Assembly (NCBI GenBank): GCA_003281605.1
Contig: QCBM01000006.1
Location: forward strand, 1-37,942
Source: Prochlorococcus sp. AG-347-I06
GTDB taxonomy: Bacteria > Cyanobacteriota > Cyanobacteriia > PCC-6307 > Cyanobiaceae
DNA length: 37,942 bases
Direction of reading: 5' to 3'
Shown: positions 1-8,463 of the stretch, piece after piece
Numbering within the stretch: the first letter of the stretch is position 1
How the letters are laid out: each line of letters starts with the position of its first letter
Notes under the pieces: generated by a model
Told to the model about the DNA's origin: nothing
The model's input: the letters and a program-made list of their open reading frames with translations, nothing else
Database searches by the model: none
Program-made: the position numbers and the translations under genes

Positions 1-489
1 ATAATTATTTAAATAAATATATAGTAATGCAAGCATTAAAAAAGATATAGCCAAAGATTGCCTTATTGGTCCCATTCCAATTATTAAGAAATAATATGGA
101 TAAGAAATCATTAGTGACAAATAAGTTCTTTTTAATTTTGAGCAGAAATAAAATAAAGAACCTGTAAAAATTGATGAAATAACGAAAATATTGATATTGA
201 ATTTGAATTTTAATGAGACAATTTTTGTGATGAATATGTATCCAATATTAAAGAAGTTTGATTGGTTGCTTAAGATATCTATAAATGGGATATTCACAAT
301 ATCCTTAAAATTTCTCTCATAAGTATCCCAGTCGCATCCAATTTTATCTCTAAAACCGATAAAAATAAGAAATATAGAAAATATGGATAAGTAGAATATT
401 CTACTTGAAAGTATATTTTGAAATTTTTTATTTATTTCAGAACAAGCTAATAAAACCAGAAAAAATAGGGGAAGCGAATATATAAGCAT
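1..489 (-). CDS. EpsG/Wzy-like polysaccharide polymerase, N-terminal part (runs off left edge)
   Basis: The ATG is at 489 and the frame stays open for 163 codons to base 1, so the C-terminal part lies outside the window. The visible part is strongly hydrophobic: a membrane segment at residues 3-15, another around 29-44, and more after residue 90. Two landmarks fit the EpsG family of multi-pass oligosaccharide polymerases: an early GCDWDTY segment near residue 50, and a later YPYYFLIIGMGPIRQSLAIS segment, matching the family's Gly-Arg-Gln signature. Such proteins join repeat units on the outer face of the inner membrane. The start lies one base after the stop of the upstream glycosyltransferase, so it is the seventh gene of the polysaccharide unit. 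The polymerase role is inferred from family resemblance and context; the exact substrate is unknown. Confidence 0.75.
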   Translation of the reverse strand, partial: MLIYSLPLFFLVLLACSEINKKFQNILSSRIFYLSIFSIFLIFIGFRDKIGCDWDTYERNFKDIVNIPFIDILSNQSNFFNIGYIFITKIVSLKFKFNINIFVISSIFTGSLFYFCSKLKRTYLSLMISYPYYFLIIGMGPIRQSLAISFLMLALLYIYLNNY

Positions 490-490
490 A

Positions 491-1654
491 TTAATTATTT
501 AAAAAGTCGTTATAAATTTTTAATATTTGAGTATTAATTCTAATAGTCGAAAAATTGTTCTCAACTATTTTTCTAGCGTTTAGCCCATAAGTTTCCGATA
601 AATCTTTATTATCTAAAAATATCTTCATAGCTTTTTTTAAACTTTTTTCATCTCTTGGTGGGACCAAAATACCTGAATATTTATCAATAATTACATCTTT
701 GCATCCAGGTACATTAGTTGTAATAATAGGCAATGACATTGCCGAAGCTTCAATGAGCGATTTAGATAATCCCTCTCTCCAAGAAGGTAAAACCACAAAA
801 TCCATTTTCCTATAAATCTTTAACATATTATTTGACTTTCCCAATAAATTGATATTTTTATTAAGCTTGAATTTTTCTAGATTTTTTTTACTTAAAGTAC
901 TTTTATTATGCAAATCTATATCTCCAACAATATTAAGTACAAATTTATATTCTTCCATCCAAAGGGACTCACAAGCAGAAATAAGTTCGATTATTCCCTT
1001 CTCCTTAATTATCCTTGCTGGAAATAAAACTTGAATTTTTCTTTTTGATGGAGTTTTAATTTTTACTTTTGAATCAACTTTAAAGTGATCAATATTAACT
1101 CCTGAACCCTTAATTATTCTTGTATTTTCAAGAATGCATAATTTTTCTTTTATAAAAAAATCCCTATCTTCTTGATTATGAAAAATACTTAATGTAGATT
1201 TACTTGAAAAAGCATATTTATAAATTGGCTTAAAAATTTTATTAATAAATTTAATTTTTTTTCTATTACTTAAAAATGATGGTCCTAACCCAGTTATATG
1301 ATTTATTAAATATTTAGTCCCAGTTAGTCTTCCTACAAAACCTCCATAAAGACAGGGCTTAATAGTAAAGTTGTGAATTAAGATTGGTTTATATTTTAGA
1401 AAAATATATATTAAGTGAATAATAGTAAATAATTCTAAGAAAGGATTTTCTGATCCTCTCACTAGAAATAATCTCTCATTATTGGTAAAGAATTTTGCAA
1501 TTTTTAGCTTATATTTATCTAAAGGAGAAGCAAGTATTAGTTTGTAACCTCTCTTGTTCAGAAGAGCTAATAATTCATATCTAAAATTATATAAATACCA
1601 AGTACAATTTGAGACTATTATTATGGTCTTTTGGTTATTTTTTTTATTTTCCAA
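491..1654 (-). CDS. Glycosyltransferase, family 4 (GT-B fold)
   Basis: A 387-residue enzyme that probably adds one sugar to a lipid-linked oligosaccharide on the cytoplasmic face of the membrane. The N-terminal half (about 8-190) has the GT-B acceptor-domain style with IIIVSNCTWYLYNFR at 11-25 and an HNFTIKP block near 94-100. The C-terminal half has ARIIKEKG (213-220, phosphate-binding Arg and Lys) and the EX7E donor-binding motif at Glu294 and Glu302, followed by PIITTNVPGCKDVI. It resembles the PglA/bacillosaminyl-PP-undecaprenol glycosyltransferase subgroup, but donor and acceptor cannot be read from sequence. The start is TTG, and the first 11 bases overlap the end of the upstream fusion gene, implying translational coupling. 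The closest named family is glycosyltransferase group 1. Confidence 0.88.
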   Translation of the reverse strand: MENKKNNQKTIIIVSNCTWYLYNFRYELLALLNKRGYKLILASPLDKYKLKIAKFFTNNERLFLVRGSENPFLELFTIIHLIYIFLKYKPILIHNFTIKPCLYGGFVGRLTGTKYLINHITGLGPSFLSNRKKIKFINKIFKPIYKYAFSSKSTLSIFHNQEDRDFFIKEKLCILENTRIIKGSGVNIDHFKVDSKVKIKTPSKRKIQVLFPARIIKEKGIIELISACESLWMEEYKFVLNIVGDIDLHNKSTLSKKNLEKFKLNKNINLLGKSNNMLKIYRKMDFVVLPSWREGLSKSLIEASAMSLPIITTNVPGCKDVIIDKYSGILVPPRDEKSLKKAMKIFLDNKDLSETYGLNARKIVENNFSTIRINTQILKIYNDFLNN

Positions 1655-2978
1655 TTTTTATACAATATAAGGATCTAAGTTTATCTACTTTATATAAAAA
1701 TTTTACTAAACCAATGTGATTAAAAAAGAATTCATGATGATTATATTTATATAGCTTATCTTTAACGTAAAAAGCATCTATCAATAATATAAAACTACCA
1801 ATTTTTTTATAATAATTTAAAATCATTTTCTCAATTTCTGACTTACTGTAATCATGAGCAAAACCCAACATAGATATTAATATGAGATCTTTTCTTTTTT
1901 TTACTAATAATGTGTGGTCAAATAGTTCTTCTTCTCTTTCAAAAAATATAAATTTATTTTTGTATAAAATTGAAATTAAGTTTTTTAGTCTTAAATCAGA
2001 ATCATATCCGTACTTATATAAACTATCTATTTTCACTTTTGAGAGAATTTCCCCCAAACCACAACCAATATCAATGTATATATCAGGCTTAAAAGAATTT
2101 ATTATTTCAAGAGAAATCATTTTATATTTTCTACAATAAAAAGTCCCATTTAGATGCCAATCATAAATACTCTTATTTTTGAATAAGATTTTATAAAATG
2201 TTCTTTGTTTTATACAAAGTATATTAATTAATAATTTATTGAAAATTTTAAAAAAATTTCTTAGATATCTAAAAAATTTTATAGAAACGAAAGTTAATTT
2301 TTTATCAATTATTTTTAAATATTTTTTGCTTAGTCTTAATTCATTAATTGAAATAAATCTATTATGGTTTTTATCAATAAAAATAATAAGTCTTTCCAAT
2401 TCTTTATCTGAAATAGTATTAATATGAATACATAGTTGGGAGATGCAAGGAATTATTTTTGGTAAAGGAAATGAAGAAACTTGAGGGATAAAAGTAAGAT
2501 TATCCTCCTTATAAGGAAATAAAGAAAAACCATCTAAAATAAATTTAAAATGTAATTTATCTAAAGCTCTTAAAGTATTTTTATCAAATGAATGGGCTGG
2601 AGCCATAAAAACAGGTTCCCACAAAAATTCTTTACTTAATAAACTTTTACCTTTTGAAATTTTTTTTAATTGTTTATTAAATTCATGACCTGCGAATTCA
2701 GAATTACGAGAATTTGCAAAAATAGCTTTTGAATTAGAATCATATAAATGTGTATATCCATGTTGAGCTATAACATCTCCATAAGATTTGCACTTTCTTA
2801 AGTAATCATAATAATTAGGGAAATTATTAGAAACCATTAAATTATAATCTCTACAATCTGGAACTACTCCAAGAATTGATTTTATTTTGTATTTCTCCAA
2901 AATGTTTTTTATTCTTAAAAATCTTTGCCAGTCCATACGAGGATTGATATCATCAAATCGCATTAAATAATGAGCCAT
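1644..2978 (-). CDS. DUF2334 (polysaccharide deacetylase-like) fused to a SAM methyltransferase-like domain
   Basis: 444 residues from the ATG at 2978; a TTG nine bases upstream is also possible. Residues 1 to about 215 look like DUF2334, a (beta/alpha) deacetylase-fold family: MRFDDINPRMDW at 6-17, GVVPDC near 37, AQHGYTH at 71-77, and a MAPAHSFD block near 125. Residues from about 275 to the end look like a class I methyltransferase: YIDIGCGLGEIL (motif I, 301-312) and an acidic end to the next strand at YGYDSD (323-328). A basic, Phe-rich linker of about 55 residues joins them. It sits between two glycosyltransferases, so a role in trimming and methylating a glycan is an inference. Substrate is unknown, and catalytic competence of either half is untested. 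The next gene overlaps its end by 11 bases. Confidence 0.75.
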   Translation of the reverse strand: MAHYLMRFDDINPRMDWQRFLRIKNILEKYKIKSILGVVPDCRDYNLMVSNNFPNYYDYLRKCKSYGDVIAQHGYTHLYDSNSKAIFANSRNSEFAGHEFNKQLKKISKGKSLLSKEFLWEPVFMAPAHSFDKNTLRALDKLHFKFILDGFSLFPYKEDNLTFIPQVSSFPLPKIIPCISQLCIHINTISDKELERLIIFIDKNHNRFISINELRLSKKYLKIIDKKLTFVSIKFFRYLRNFFKIFNKLLINILCIKQRTFYKILFKNKSIYDWHLNGTFYCRKYKMISLEIINSFKPDIYIDIGCGLGEILSKVKIDSLYKYGYDSDLRLKNLISILYKNKFIFFEREEELFDHTLLVKKRKDLILISMLGFAHDYSKSEIEKMILNYYKKIGSFILLIDAFYVKDKLYKYNHHEFFFNHIGLVKFLYKVDKLRSLYCIKIGK

Positions 2979-3011
2979 GAATTTCAAATAATCAAACTTA
3001 TTTAATTTTTA

Positions 3012-4154
3012 TTATTTAAAACTATTATATAATTTCGTATATTTATAATTCATTATATCTAATGAAAAGTTATCTTTTACTCTTCTTCTGGGTGACGAAG
3101 ACTTTTTGTTTAAAATAAACCTTTTTTCAGAAACTTCTTTTAATTGAAGTGCTAATGATAATGGATCTGAAATATTTATGGTCCAACCTGTTTCTCCTAT
3201 AATTTCCTTGGCATCTCCAACATTAGTACTAATACAAGGAATATCAACAGCCATTGCTTCAATTAAAGTAATTGGGAATGCCTCTTTTCTTGATGATAAA
3301 ACATTAATATCTAAAGCATTTAATATCTTATGTATTTCAAAACTTTTACCATATAGTATTACTTCCTTATTTAGATCTAATTGCATTATCTTTTGAGATA
3401 AAAAATCATTATTATTTGATAATCCAGCTCCAATTAATATACATTTGAAATTTACTTGAAAACTTTTTAATAAAAAAAGAGCTTTTAATAAATTATCATG
3501 ATCTTTAATTGGATGATATCTAGCAATATTTCCAATTAGTAAACAATTATCTTCGATATTTAATTTAGATCTAATTTCTTTTCTAAATTTTTTGTTTGGC
3601 CTAAAAATATCGAGCGCAACTCCATTATTTATTAGGATAGAGGGTGATTTTTTATATCCATTTTTTATATGATTTGTTTTTGACCTTAAAGAACAAAAAA
3701 CAATTTTATTAGGCAAGAAATAACTTAATATTGTTAGTATTTTCATTTCAATTGCAAAAAAAATATTAGGTTCTTCATAATCATGATGAATACTCCAAAT
3801 AATTTTATTAATGCCTAAAATCCTCGCAATAGATCCACCTATTAAATTTGCATGATAAAGCCAAGTATGAACAATTTCTGGTTTAAGTTTTAAAATTAAT
3901 TTAAATAATTTAAAAACTTTAAATATGAAAAAAATATTTTTTTTCATATTTAAAGAGTATATTTTGTAACCTTTCTCAATTAAACAATTTCCATAAAAAC
4001 CAATATCAGTTAATGAAATTAATATAATGTTATCCTTATTAATATTTGTAGCAACATTAAATAAAATTTTTTCAGCGCCTCCAGAATCAAGACCAGGGGC
4101 TATAAATAAAAATTTACATTTTTGTTGAAAACTATTAGTATTAGATTTTTTCAT
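3012..4154 (-). CDS. Glycosyltransferase, family 4 (GT-B fold)
   Basis: A 380-residue cytoplasmic or membrane-associated sugar transferase. The N-terminal APGLDSGGAEKIL segment (19-31) is the typical glycine-rich start of GT4 enzymes. VHTWLYHANLIG (95-106) and the IHHD block (122-125) also fit the family. The C-terminal donor domain shows GNIARYHPIKDHD (208-220) with Arg212 and Lys217, and the EX7E pair Glu291/Glu299 in EAFPITLIEAM, then PCISTNVGDAKEII. The first 14 bases overlap the end of the ABC transporter gene, and the fusion gene follows 33 bases after its stop. The sugar transferred is unknown. Its AT-rich, Lys/Asn/Ile-rich composition matches the rest of the island. Confidence 0.9.
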   Translation of the reverse strand: MKKSNTNSFQQKCKFLFIAPGLDSGGAEKILFNVATNINKDNIILISLTDIGFYGNCLIEKGYKIYSLNMKKNIFFIFKVFKLFKLILKLKPEIVHTWLYHANLIGGSIARILGINKIIWSIHHDYEEPNIFFAIEMKILTILSYFLPNKIVFCSLRSKTNHIKNGYKKSPSILINNGVALDIFRPNKKFRKEIRSKLNIEDNCLLIGNIARYHPIKDHDNLLKALFLLKSFQVNFKCILIGAGLSNNNDFLSQKIMQLDLNKEVILYGKSFEIHKILNALDINVLSSRKEAFPITLIEAMAVDIPCISTNVGDAKEIIGETGWTINISDPLSLALQLKEVSEKRFILNKKSSSPRRRVKDNFSLDIMNYKYTKLYNSFK

Positions 4155-5829
4155 TTATATTTCTTAATTTTTTATCTTCTAAAATAAAAACTTTATCACA
4201 AATTTGAACTACTTCTTTTTTATGAGAAATTATTACAATAATCATTTTCCCTATTAAGGTTTTAATTATATCAATAAATTCTTTTTCAGATTTTTCATCT
4301 AGACCTGTAGATGGTTCATCGAGAATTAGTAATTTTGGATTTGTATATAAAGCTCTAGCTAATGCAAGTTTTTTTCTTTCGCCTCCAGAAAAACGCATTC
4401 CTTGATCATAAATATTTTCGTACAATCTATTAGGCAAATTTTCTACAAACTTCCAAGCATTAGCCTTAATGAGACAATTTTTAACTAAATCTTCATTTAT
4501 AGAATTTTCAGTTAAACAAATATTTGAAATTAATGTATCATTTTTAAAAAAATTATCTTGCATTACAATTCCAAAATTCTCCCTCCATTTATTAATATTT
4601 AAATCATTTAAATTTTTGCCAGAAATATAAATATTACCTTTTTTAGGTCTAATTATTCCTGATAAAAGATCTAATAGCGTACTTTTCCCAGATCCAGATT
4701 TTCCAATAATCCCAACTGACTCGTTTTGATTTATTCTTAAATTAAGATTTTCAAGCAAAGGAACTGAATCGGGATAATTAAAACAAACGGAATCAAAAAT
4801 TATATTTCCCTTAAAATTTAAATCAGATTTATTATTTCTTAAATCCTCTCTATATTTTTTAGCCCAACTAAGTTTTTTTAAATGTAATTTAGGCCATGAA
4901 ATTAAGGCGATAGCATCGAGAAGTCTTGTTTGGGCATTATATACCTTAGGTGCCATCCTTATAAAAAGTGATAATGAAAGTATTAAATTTGAAGCTGCTG
5001 AATTGTATAAAATAATGTATGTAATGGATAAGAATATAAATATTACAGAAAGAATTTCAGTTACTAACTTTGATTTATAGCTTGCTTCCATCGCATTAAA
5101 GTAGGAATTTGAGAATCTCAAAAAAATCTTTTTAGACTCCTTTTTCGCTAATTTATCCTTGCTTATTGTACGTATATATTTTAAATTGTTAAATATAGAG
5201 GAACTCCAATTTCCAATACTGGAAGTTATATCTGAAAGCTTACTCCCATACTTTGCAGATTTATTTGAATAATAAATATATATTCTTAATACTAAAAAAC
5301 CATAAATTATCAAAATTATAAAAGTGTCAGGAACCAAAAACAGGCAAGTAAAAAAGTAAATTAAAGCAATAATAAAATAATTAAGAGATTGTAAAAAATA
5401 CATATATCCTTCTGAAATATTTTGTCCCTCCGAAATAATTGACTTAGATATATCTCCTTGACTTAATTTTAAATAATATTCCCATTTTATATTTATCGTC
5501 ATATCTGTAATCTCATCTCTTACAAATCTTTCGATAAAACATTTTGCTTTTACAATATTTTTATTAGAAAGATAATAGAAAATGGCTGACATTAAAGCTA
5601 CAAATAAAAATAAAGAGAGGTAGACCTCTTGTCTTAAATTAAAATTACTAACGTTTATTATTCCTGATAATATACTTTGATTCTCAATCTTTGTGATTAT
5701 GTTAGCCATAAGATATATAGAAATTGTTTCCAAAATTGCGCCTATAATTCCAAAAATTATGGCTAAATAACTATATTTTCCTGATGCTTTTAAATACCTA
5801 TAGTAGTTTTCCCAAAGTTTTAATATCAT
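4141..5829 (-). CDS. ABC transporter, fused membrane and ATPase domains (oligosaccharide/lipid flippase type)
   Basis: A 562-residue half-transporter of the MsbA/PglK type that should act as a homodimer in the inner membrane. Residues 1 to about 310 form the membrane domain with hydrophobic segments near 20-44, 69-88, 150-188 and 258-290. Residues about 342-562 form the nucleotide-binding domain: Walker A GKSGSGKST (376-384), Q-loop Gln424, signature FSGGE (480-484), Walker B LLILDEP (500-506) and switch His536. The family moves lipid-linked sugars, lipids or peptides. Placement among glycosyltransferases and a polymerase suggests a lipid-linked oligosaccharide flippase, by analogy with Campylobacter PglK; this is inference. 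The downstream glycosyltransferase start overlaps its end, and the dehydrogenase stop lies two bases upstream. Confidence 0.9.
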   Translation of the reverse strand: MILKLWENYYRYLKASGKYSYLAIIFGIIGAILETISIYLMANIITKIENQSILSGIINVSNFNLRQEVYLSLFLFVALMSAIFYYLSNKNIVKAKCFIERFVRDEITDMTINIKWEYYLKLSQGDISKSIISEGQNISEGYMYFLQSLNYFIIALIYFFTCLFLVPDTFIILIIYGFLVLRIYIYYSNKSAKYGSKLSDITSSIGNWSSSIFNNLKYIRTISKDKLAKKESKKIFLRFSNSYFNAMEASYKSKLVTEILSVIFIFLSITYIILYNSAASNLILSLSLFIRMAPKVYNAQTRLLDAIALISWPKLHLKKLSWAKKYREDLRNNKSDLNFKGNIIFDSVCFNYPDSVPLLENLNLRINQNESVGIIGKSGSGKSTLLDLLSGIIRPKKGNIYISGKNLNDLNINKWRENFGIVMQDNFFKNDTLISNICLTENSINEDLVKNCLIKANAWKFVENLPNRLYENIYDQGMRFSGGERKKLALARALYTNPKLLILDEPSTGLDEKSEKEFIDIIKTLIGKMIIVIISHKKEVVQICDKVFILEDKKLRNINEKI

Positions 5830-5831
5830 TC

Positions 5832-7190
5832 TTATAAATGAAAAATATTATCTCCAAAAAATCTATTTACCAAATCAAATATTATTGTTCCAGGAGTACT
5901 GATTTCTGCAAAAACTTTTTCTGATATTGAATAAAAATTTTTATTATTTAAAGCAAATATAATCAATGTATATTTTTTGTTTTCAGGAATTTCATTGTTG
6001 GCTTTAATTCCTATTTCTGAGTACAGTAGATCTTTATTAACATTTGGATCTACTATAGTTATCTCCATATTTTCTTTCTTAAGATTCTCTATTAAAAATA
6101 ACATTTGAGAGTTCCTTAAATCTGAACAGTTTTCCTTATAGGTGACTCCGAAAATTAATACTTTCTCTACTTCATATTCGATTTTTCTTTTACTTATTTG
6201 AGATATAATTTCCAAAAACAAATATTCATGCATAAAATCATTAATCTTTCTTCCTGAAGAAATCAATGAAGCTTTAAAACCAATTTGATTAGCTTTATAA
6301 GTCAAATAATATGGATCAACTCCAATGCAATGACCTCCCACTAATCCAGGACGATATTTATGGAAATTCCATTTTGTGGCAGCTGCATCAAGAACTTCAT
6401 TGGTATCAATACCAAGTTTTTTAAAAAAAATAGCTAATTCATTAACCAGTGCAATATTAATATCTCTTTGTGTATTTTCAATTATTTTAGCTGCCTCTGC
6501 TACTTTTATGCTTTTCACTTTATGAGTCCCAGCTTTTATAAAAGATCCATAAAAATTATCAATCCAAATTGCAACTTCAGGATTTGAGCCACTTGTTACT
6601 TTTACAATATTGTCTATTGTATTATTTTGATCCCCTGGATTAATTCTTTCTGGACTATATCCACAGTAGAAAGTATTTTTTAAAACAGAAGAATTAAATT
6701 TTTTCTTAGAAGTTTTTTCTATTATTGGAATGCAAATTTCTTCAGTAATCCCAGGATAAAAAGTACTTTCAAAAATGATGATTTGATTATCTTTTTTTGT
6801 ATTATCAGAATTTATTATTTTTCCGATTTCAAAAGATGCTTTTTTTATTAGAGAAAGATCAGGTTCCTTTTTTTTATCAATTGGCGTTGGCACGGTAACG
6901 ATAAAAATATCAACATTTTTTAGATCCTCAAGATCATTTGTATATTCTATAAATTTAAGATCAATTAATTCTTTTTTTTTAAAAACAATATTTTTGTCAA
7001 AACCTTCTTTAAGTTCCCTTATTCTTTGCGAATTTAGATCATATCCTATTACTCTTCTATTTAATTTTTTATCACTTCTTAAACAATTTTTATTTTTTGC
7101 TATAGCTAAAGATAAAGGCAATCCTACATATCCCAGTCCTATTACAGCAACAATGCAATTACTAATATTTGGTAAATTATTATTATGCAA
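5832..7190 (-). CDS. UDP-sugar 6-dehydrogenase, TviB/WbpA-like
   Basis: Oxidises C6 of a UDP-hexose or UDP-HexNAc to the uronate with two NAD+ in the cytoplasm. The N-terminal Rossmann segment reads AVIGLGYVGLPLSLA (15-29). PTPIDKKKEPDLSLI (101-115) is typical of the TviB/WbpA branch rather than classical UDP-glucose dehydrogenase. The central helix contains KVAEAAKIIENTQRD (229-243) with the catalytic Lys235 region, and the active-site cysteine is Cys288 in GGHCIGVDPYY. Length (452) is slightly above the usual 420-430, with a 10-residue N-terminal addition. The start is a TTG. It lies 16 bases after the epimerase and two before the ABC transporter. UDP-GlcNAc, UDP-GalNAc or UDP-Glc are all possible substrates. 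Confidence 0.92.
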   Translation of the reverse strand: MHNNNLPNISNCIVAVIGLGYVGLPLSLAIAKNKNCLRSDKKLNRRVIGYDLNSQRIRELKEGFDKNIVFKKKELIDLKFIEYTNDLEDLKNVDIFIVTVPTPIDKKKEPDLSLIKKASFEIGKIINSDNTKKDNQIIIFESTFYPGITEEICIPIIEKTSKKKFNSSVLKNTFYCGYSPERINPGDQNNTIDNIVKVTSGSNPEVAIWIDNFYGSFIKAGTHKVKSIKVAEAAKIIENTQRDINIALVNELAIFFKKLGIDTNEVLDAAATKWNFHKYRPGLVGGHCIGVDPYYLTYKANQIGFKASLISSGRKINDFMHEYLFLEIISQISKRKIEYEVEKVLIFGVTYKENCSDLRNSQMLFLIENLKKENMEITIVDPNVNKDLLYSEIGIKANNEIPENKKYTLIIFALNNKNFYSISEKVFAEISTPGTIIFDLVNRFFGDNIFHL

Positions 7191-7206
7191 TATCTAAAAA
7201 ATAGAA

Positions 7207-8244
7207 TTAATTATAATGATACTCTAAATACCAATTTATAAACTTTTTTATACCATCTTCTATTGAAGTATTCGGTTTAAAGTTAATATATTTTTGAAGC
7301 AAATTAGTATCGGCAAAAGTTGCTTCTACATCACCTGGTTGCATATCATCAAGAATTACTTGAGCTTTTTTACCTAAATTATTTTCAATTGCAATTATAT
7401 AGTCATTTAGTTTAGTAGGTTTTGAGTTGCCTATATTAAAAATTTTATAGGGTGTGAATTTATTACTATTTCTGGGTTTATTTTTACTATTTAAATCTTT
7501 ATCTAAGGAATTTTTCATTAAAAGGGAAAAAATAGATTGAATTACATCATCAATAAACGTAAAATCCCTAAGCATTTTGCCCTGATTAAATACCCTAATT
7601 GGCTCATTATTTAAAATTGCTCTTGTAAATTTAAATAAAGCCATATCAGGCCTACCCCAAGGACCATATACTGTAAAAAACCTTAAACCTGTAGTGGGCA
7701 TATTAAACAGATGGCTATAGGTATGTGCTAGAAGCTCATTTGATTTTTTAGTAGCTGCATATAAGCTTATTGGTTTATCAACATTATCTTTTTCTTCAAA
7801 AGGGAGTTTATTATTGCCACCATAAACTGAACTACTACTTGCATAATAAAAATGTTCAACTTTATTAAGTTTGCTTTGTTCAATAATATTAAAAAAACCA
7901 ACTAAATTGGAATCTATGTATGCAGTTGGATTTTCTAGAGAATATCGGACACCAGCTTGTGCAGCCAAATGAATGACATGAGAAATTTTCGAATTGGTTT
8001 CTCTTGATTTACAAAAAATGCTGCCTATTTTATGGAAGTCAATTAAATCAACCTTATAAAATTCAAAATTAATTTGTTTAAGCTTTGCAATTTTTTGTAA
8101 TTCATTTAACCTGCTTAATTTAAGGTCAACATCATAATAATCATTAACATTATCTAAGCCAATAACCTCAATATCACTAAAAATAAGTTTTTTACAAATA
8201 TGAAATCCAATAAATCCAGCAGCTCCTGTTACTAATATTTTCAT
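7207..8244 (-). CDS. NAD-dependent epimerase, UDP-glucuronate 4-epimerase-like
   Basis: A 345-residue extended short-chain dehydrogenase that inverts C4 of a UDP-uronate. It shows the nucleotide-binding TGAAGFIG (6-13), a VNDYYDVDLKLSRL segment (33-46) characteristic of CapI/LpsL-type UDP-glucuronate epimerases, HLAAQAGVRYS (92-102), a serine-rich ASSSSVYG (135-142), and the catalytic YAATK (Tyr162, Lys166). FFTVYGPWGRPDMALF and the GKMLRDFTFIDDV region fit the same subfamily. It is the first gene of the island unit, starting from an ATG next to the divergent spacer, and is followed after 16 bases by the dehydrogenase. Together they would supply a galacturonate-type precursor, possibly N-acetylated. 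Confidence 0.92.
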   Translation of the reverse strand: MKILVTGAAGFIGFHICKKLIFSDIEVIGLDNVNDYYDVDLKLSRLNELQKIAKLKQINFEFYKVDLIDFHKIGSIFCKSRETNSKISHVIHLAAQAGVRYSLENPTAYIDSNLVGFFNIIEQSKLNKVEHFYYASSSSVYGGNNKLPFEEKDNVDKPISLYAATKKSNELLAHTYSHLFNMPTTGLRFFTVYGPWGRPDMALFKFTRAILNNEPIRVFNQGKMLRDFTFIDDVIQSIFSLLMKNSLDKDLNSKNKPRNSNKFTPYKIFNIGNSKPTKLNDYIIAIENNLGKKAQVILDDMQPGDVEATFADTNLLQKYINFKPNTSIEDGIKKFINWYLEYHYN

Positions 8245-8463
8245 ATTATTGGTTCAGTAGATAATATGTTAATTCATTTTAGAAATTAAATAAATAGTTT
8301 TTAATTAGGAAGAAACTTAAAAAAGTTAAATTAAAATTTTAAAAAAACTAGTAACCTTTATATTTATTTCTAAATTTAGCAATTTTTAATATTGAGATTT
8401 TTAATATAAATTATGCTTAGTTATATTTTGATTTTTATAATAAATAAATAATTCTTTTTTTAA
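8245..8463. promoter_or_regulatory. Divergent AT-rich spacer between the polysaccharide unit and manC
   Basis: 219 bases without a gene, almost entirely A and T. It must hold the promoters of both the leftward island unit and manC. TATAAT at 8436-8441 is 22 bases before the manC start and is a plausible -10 element, but no good -35 hexamer stands out and such hexamers are common by chance here. No hairpin with a GC stem, RNA gene or repeat was seen. Confidence 0.4.

Noticed and set aside
8245-8463. Small RNA or attachment site in the spacer beside the polysaccharide island
   Set aside because: No tRNA-like fold, direct repeat or GC stem is visible; the text is almost pure A/T.
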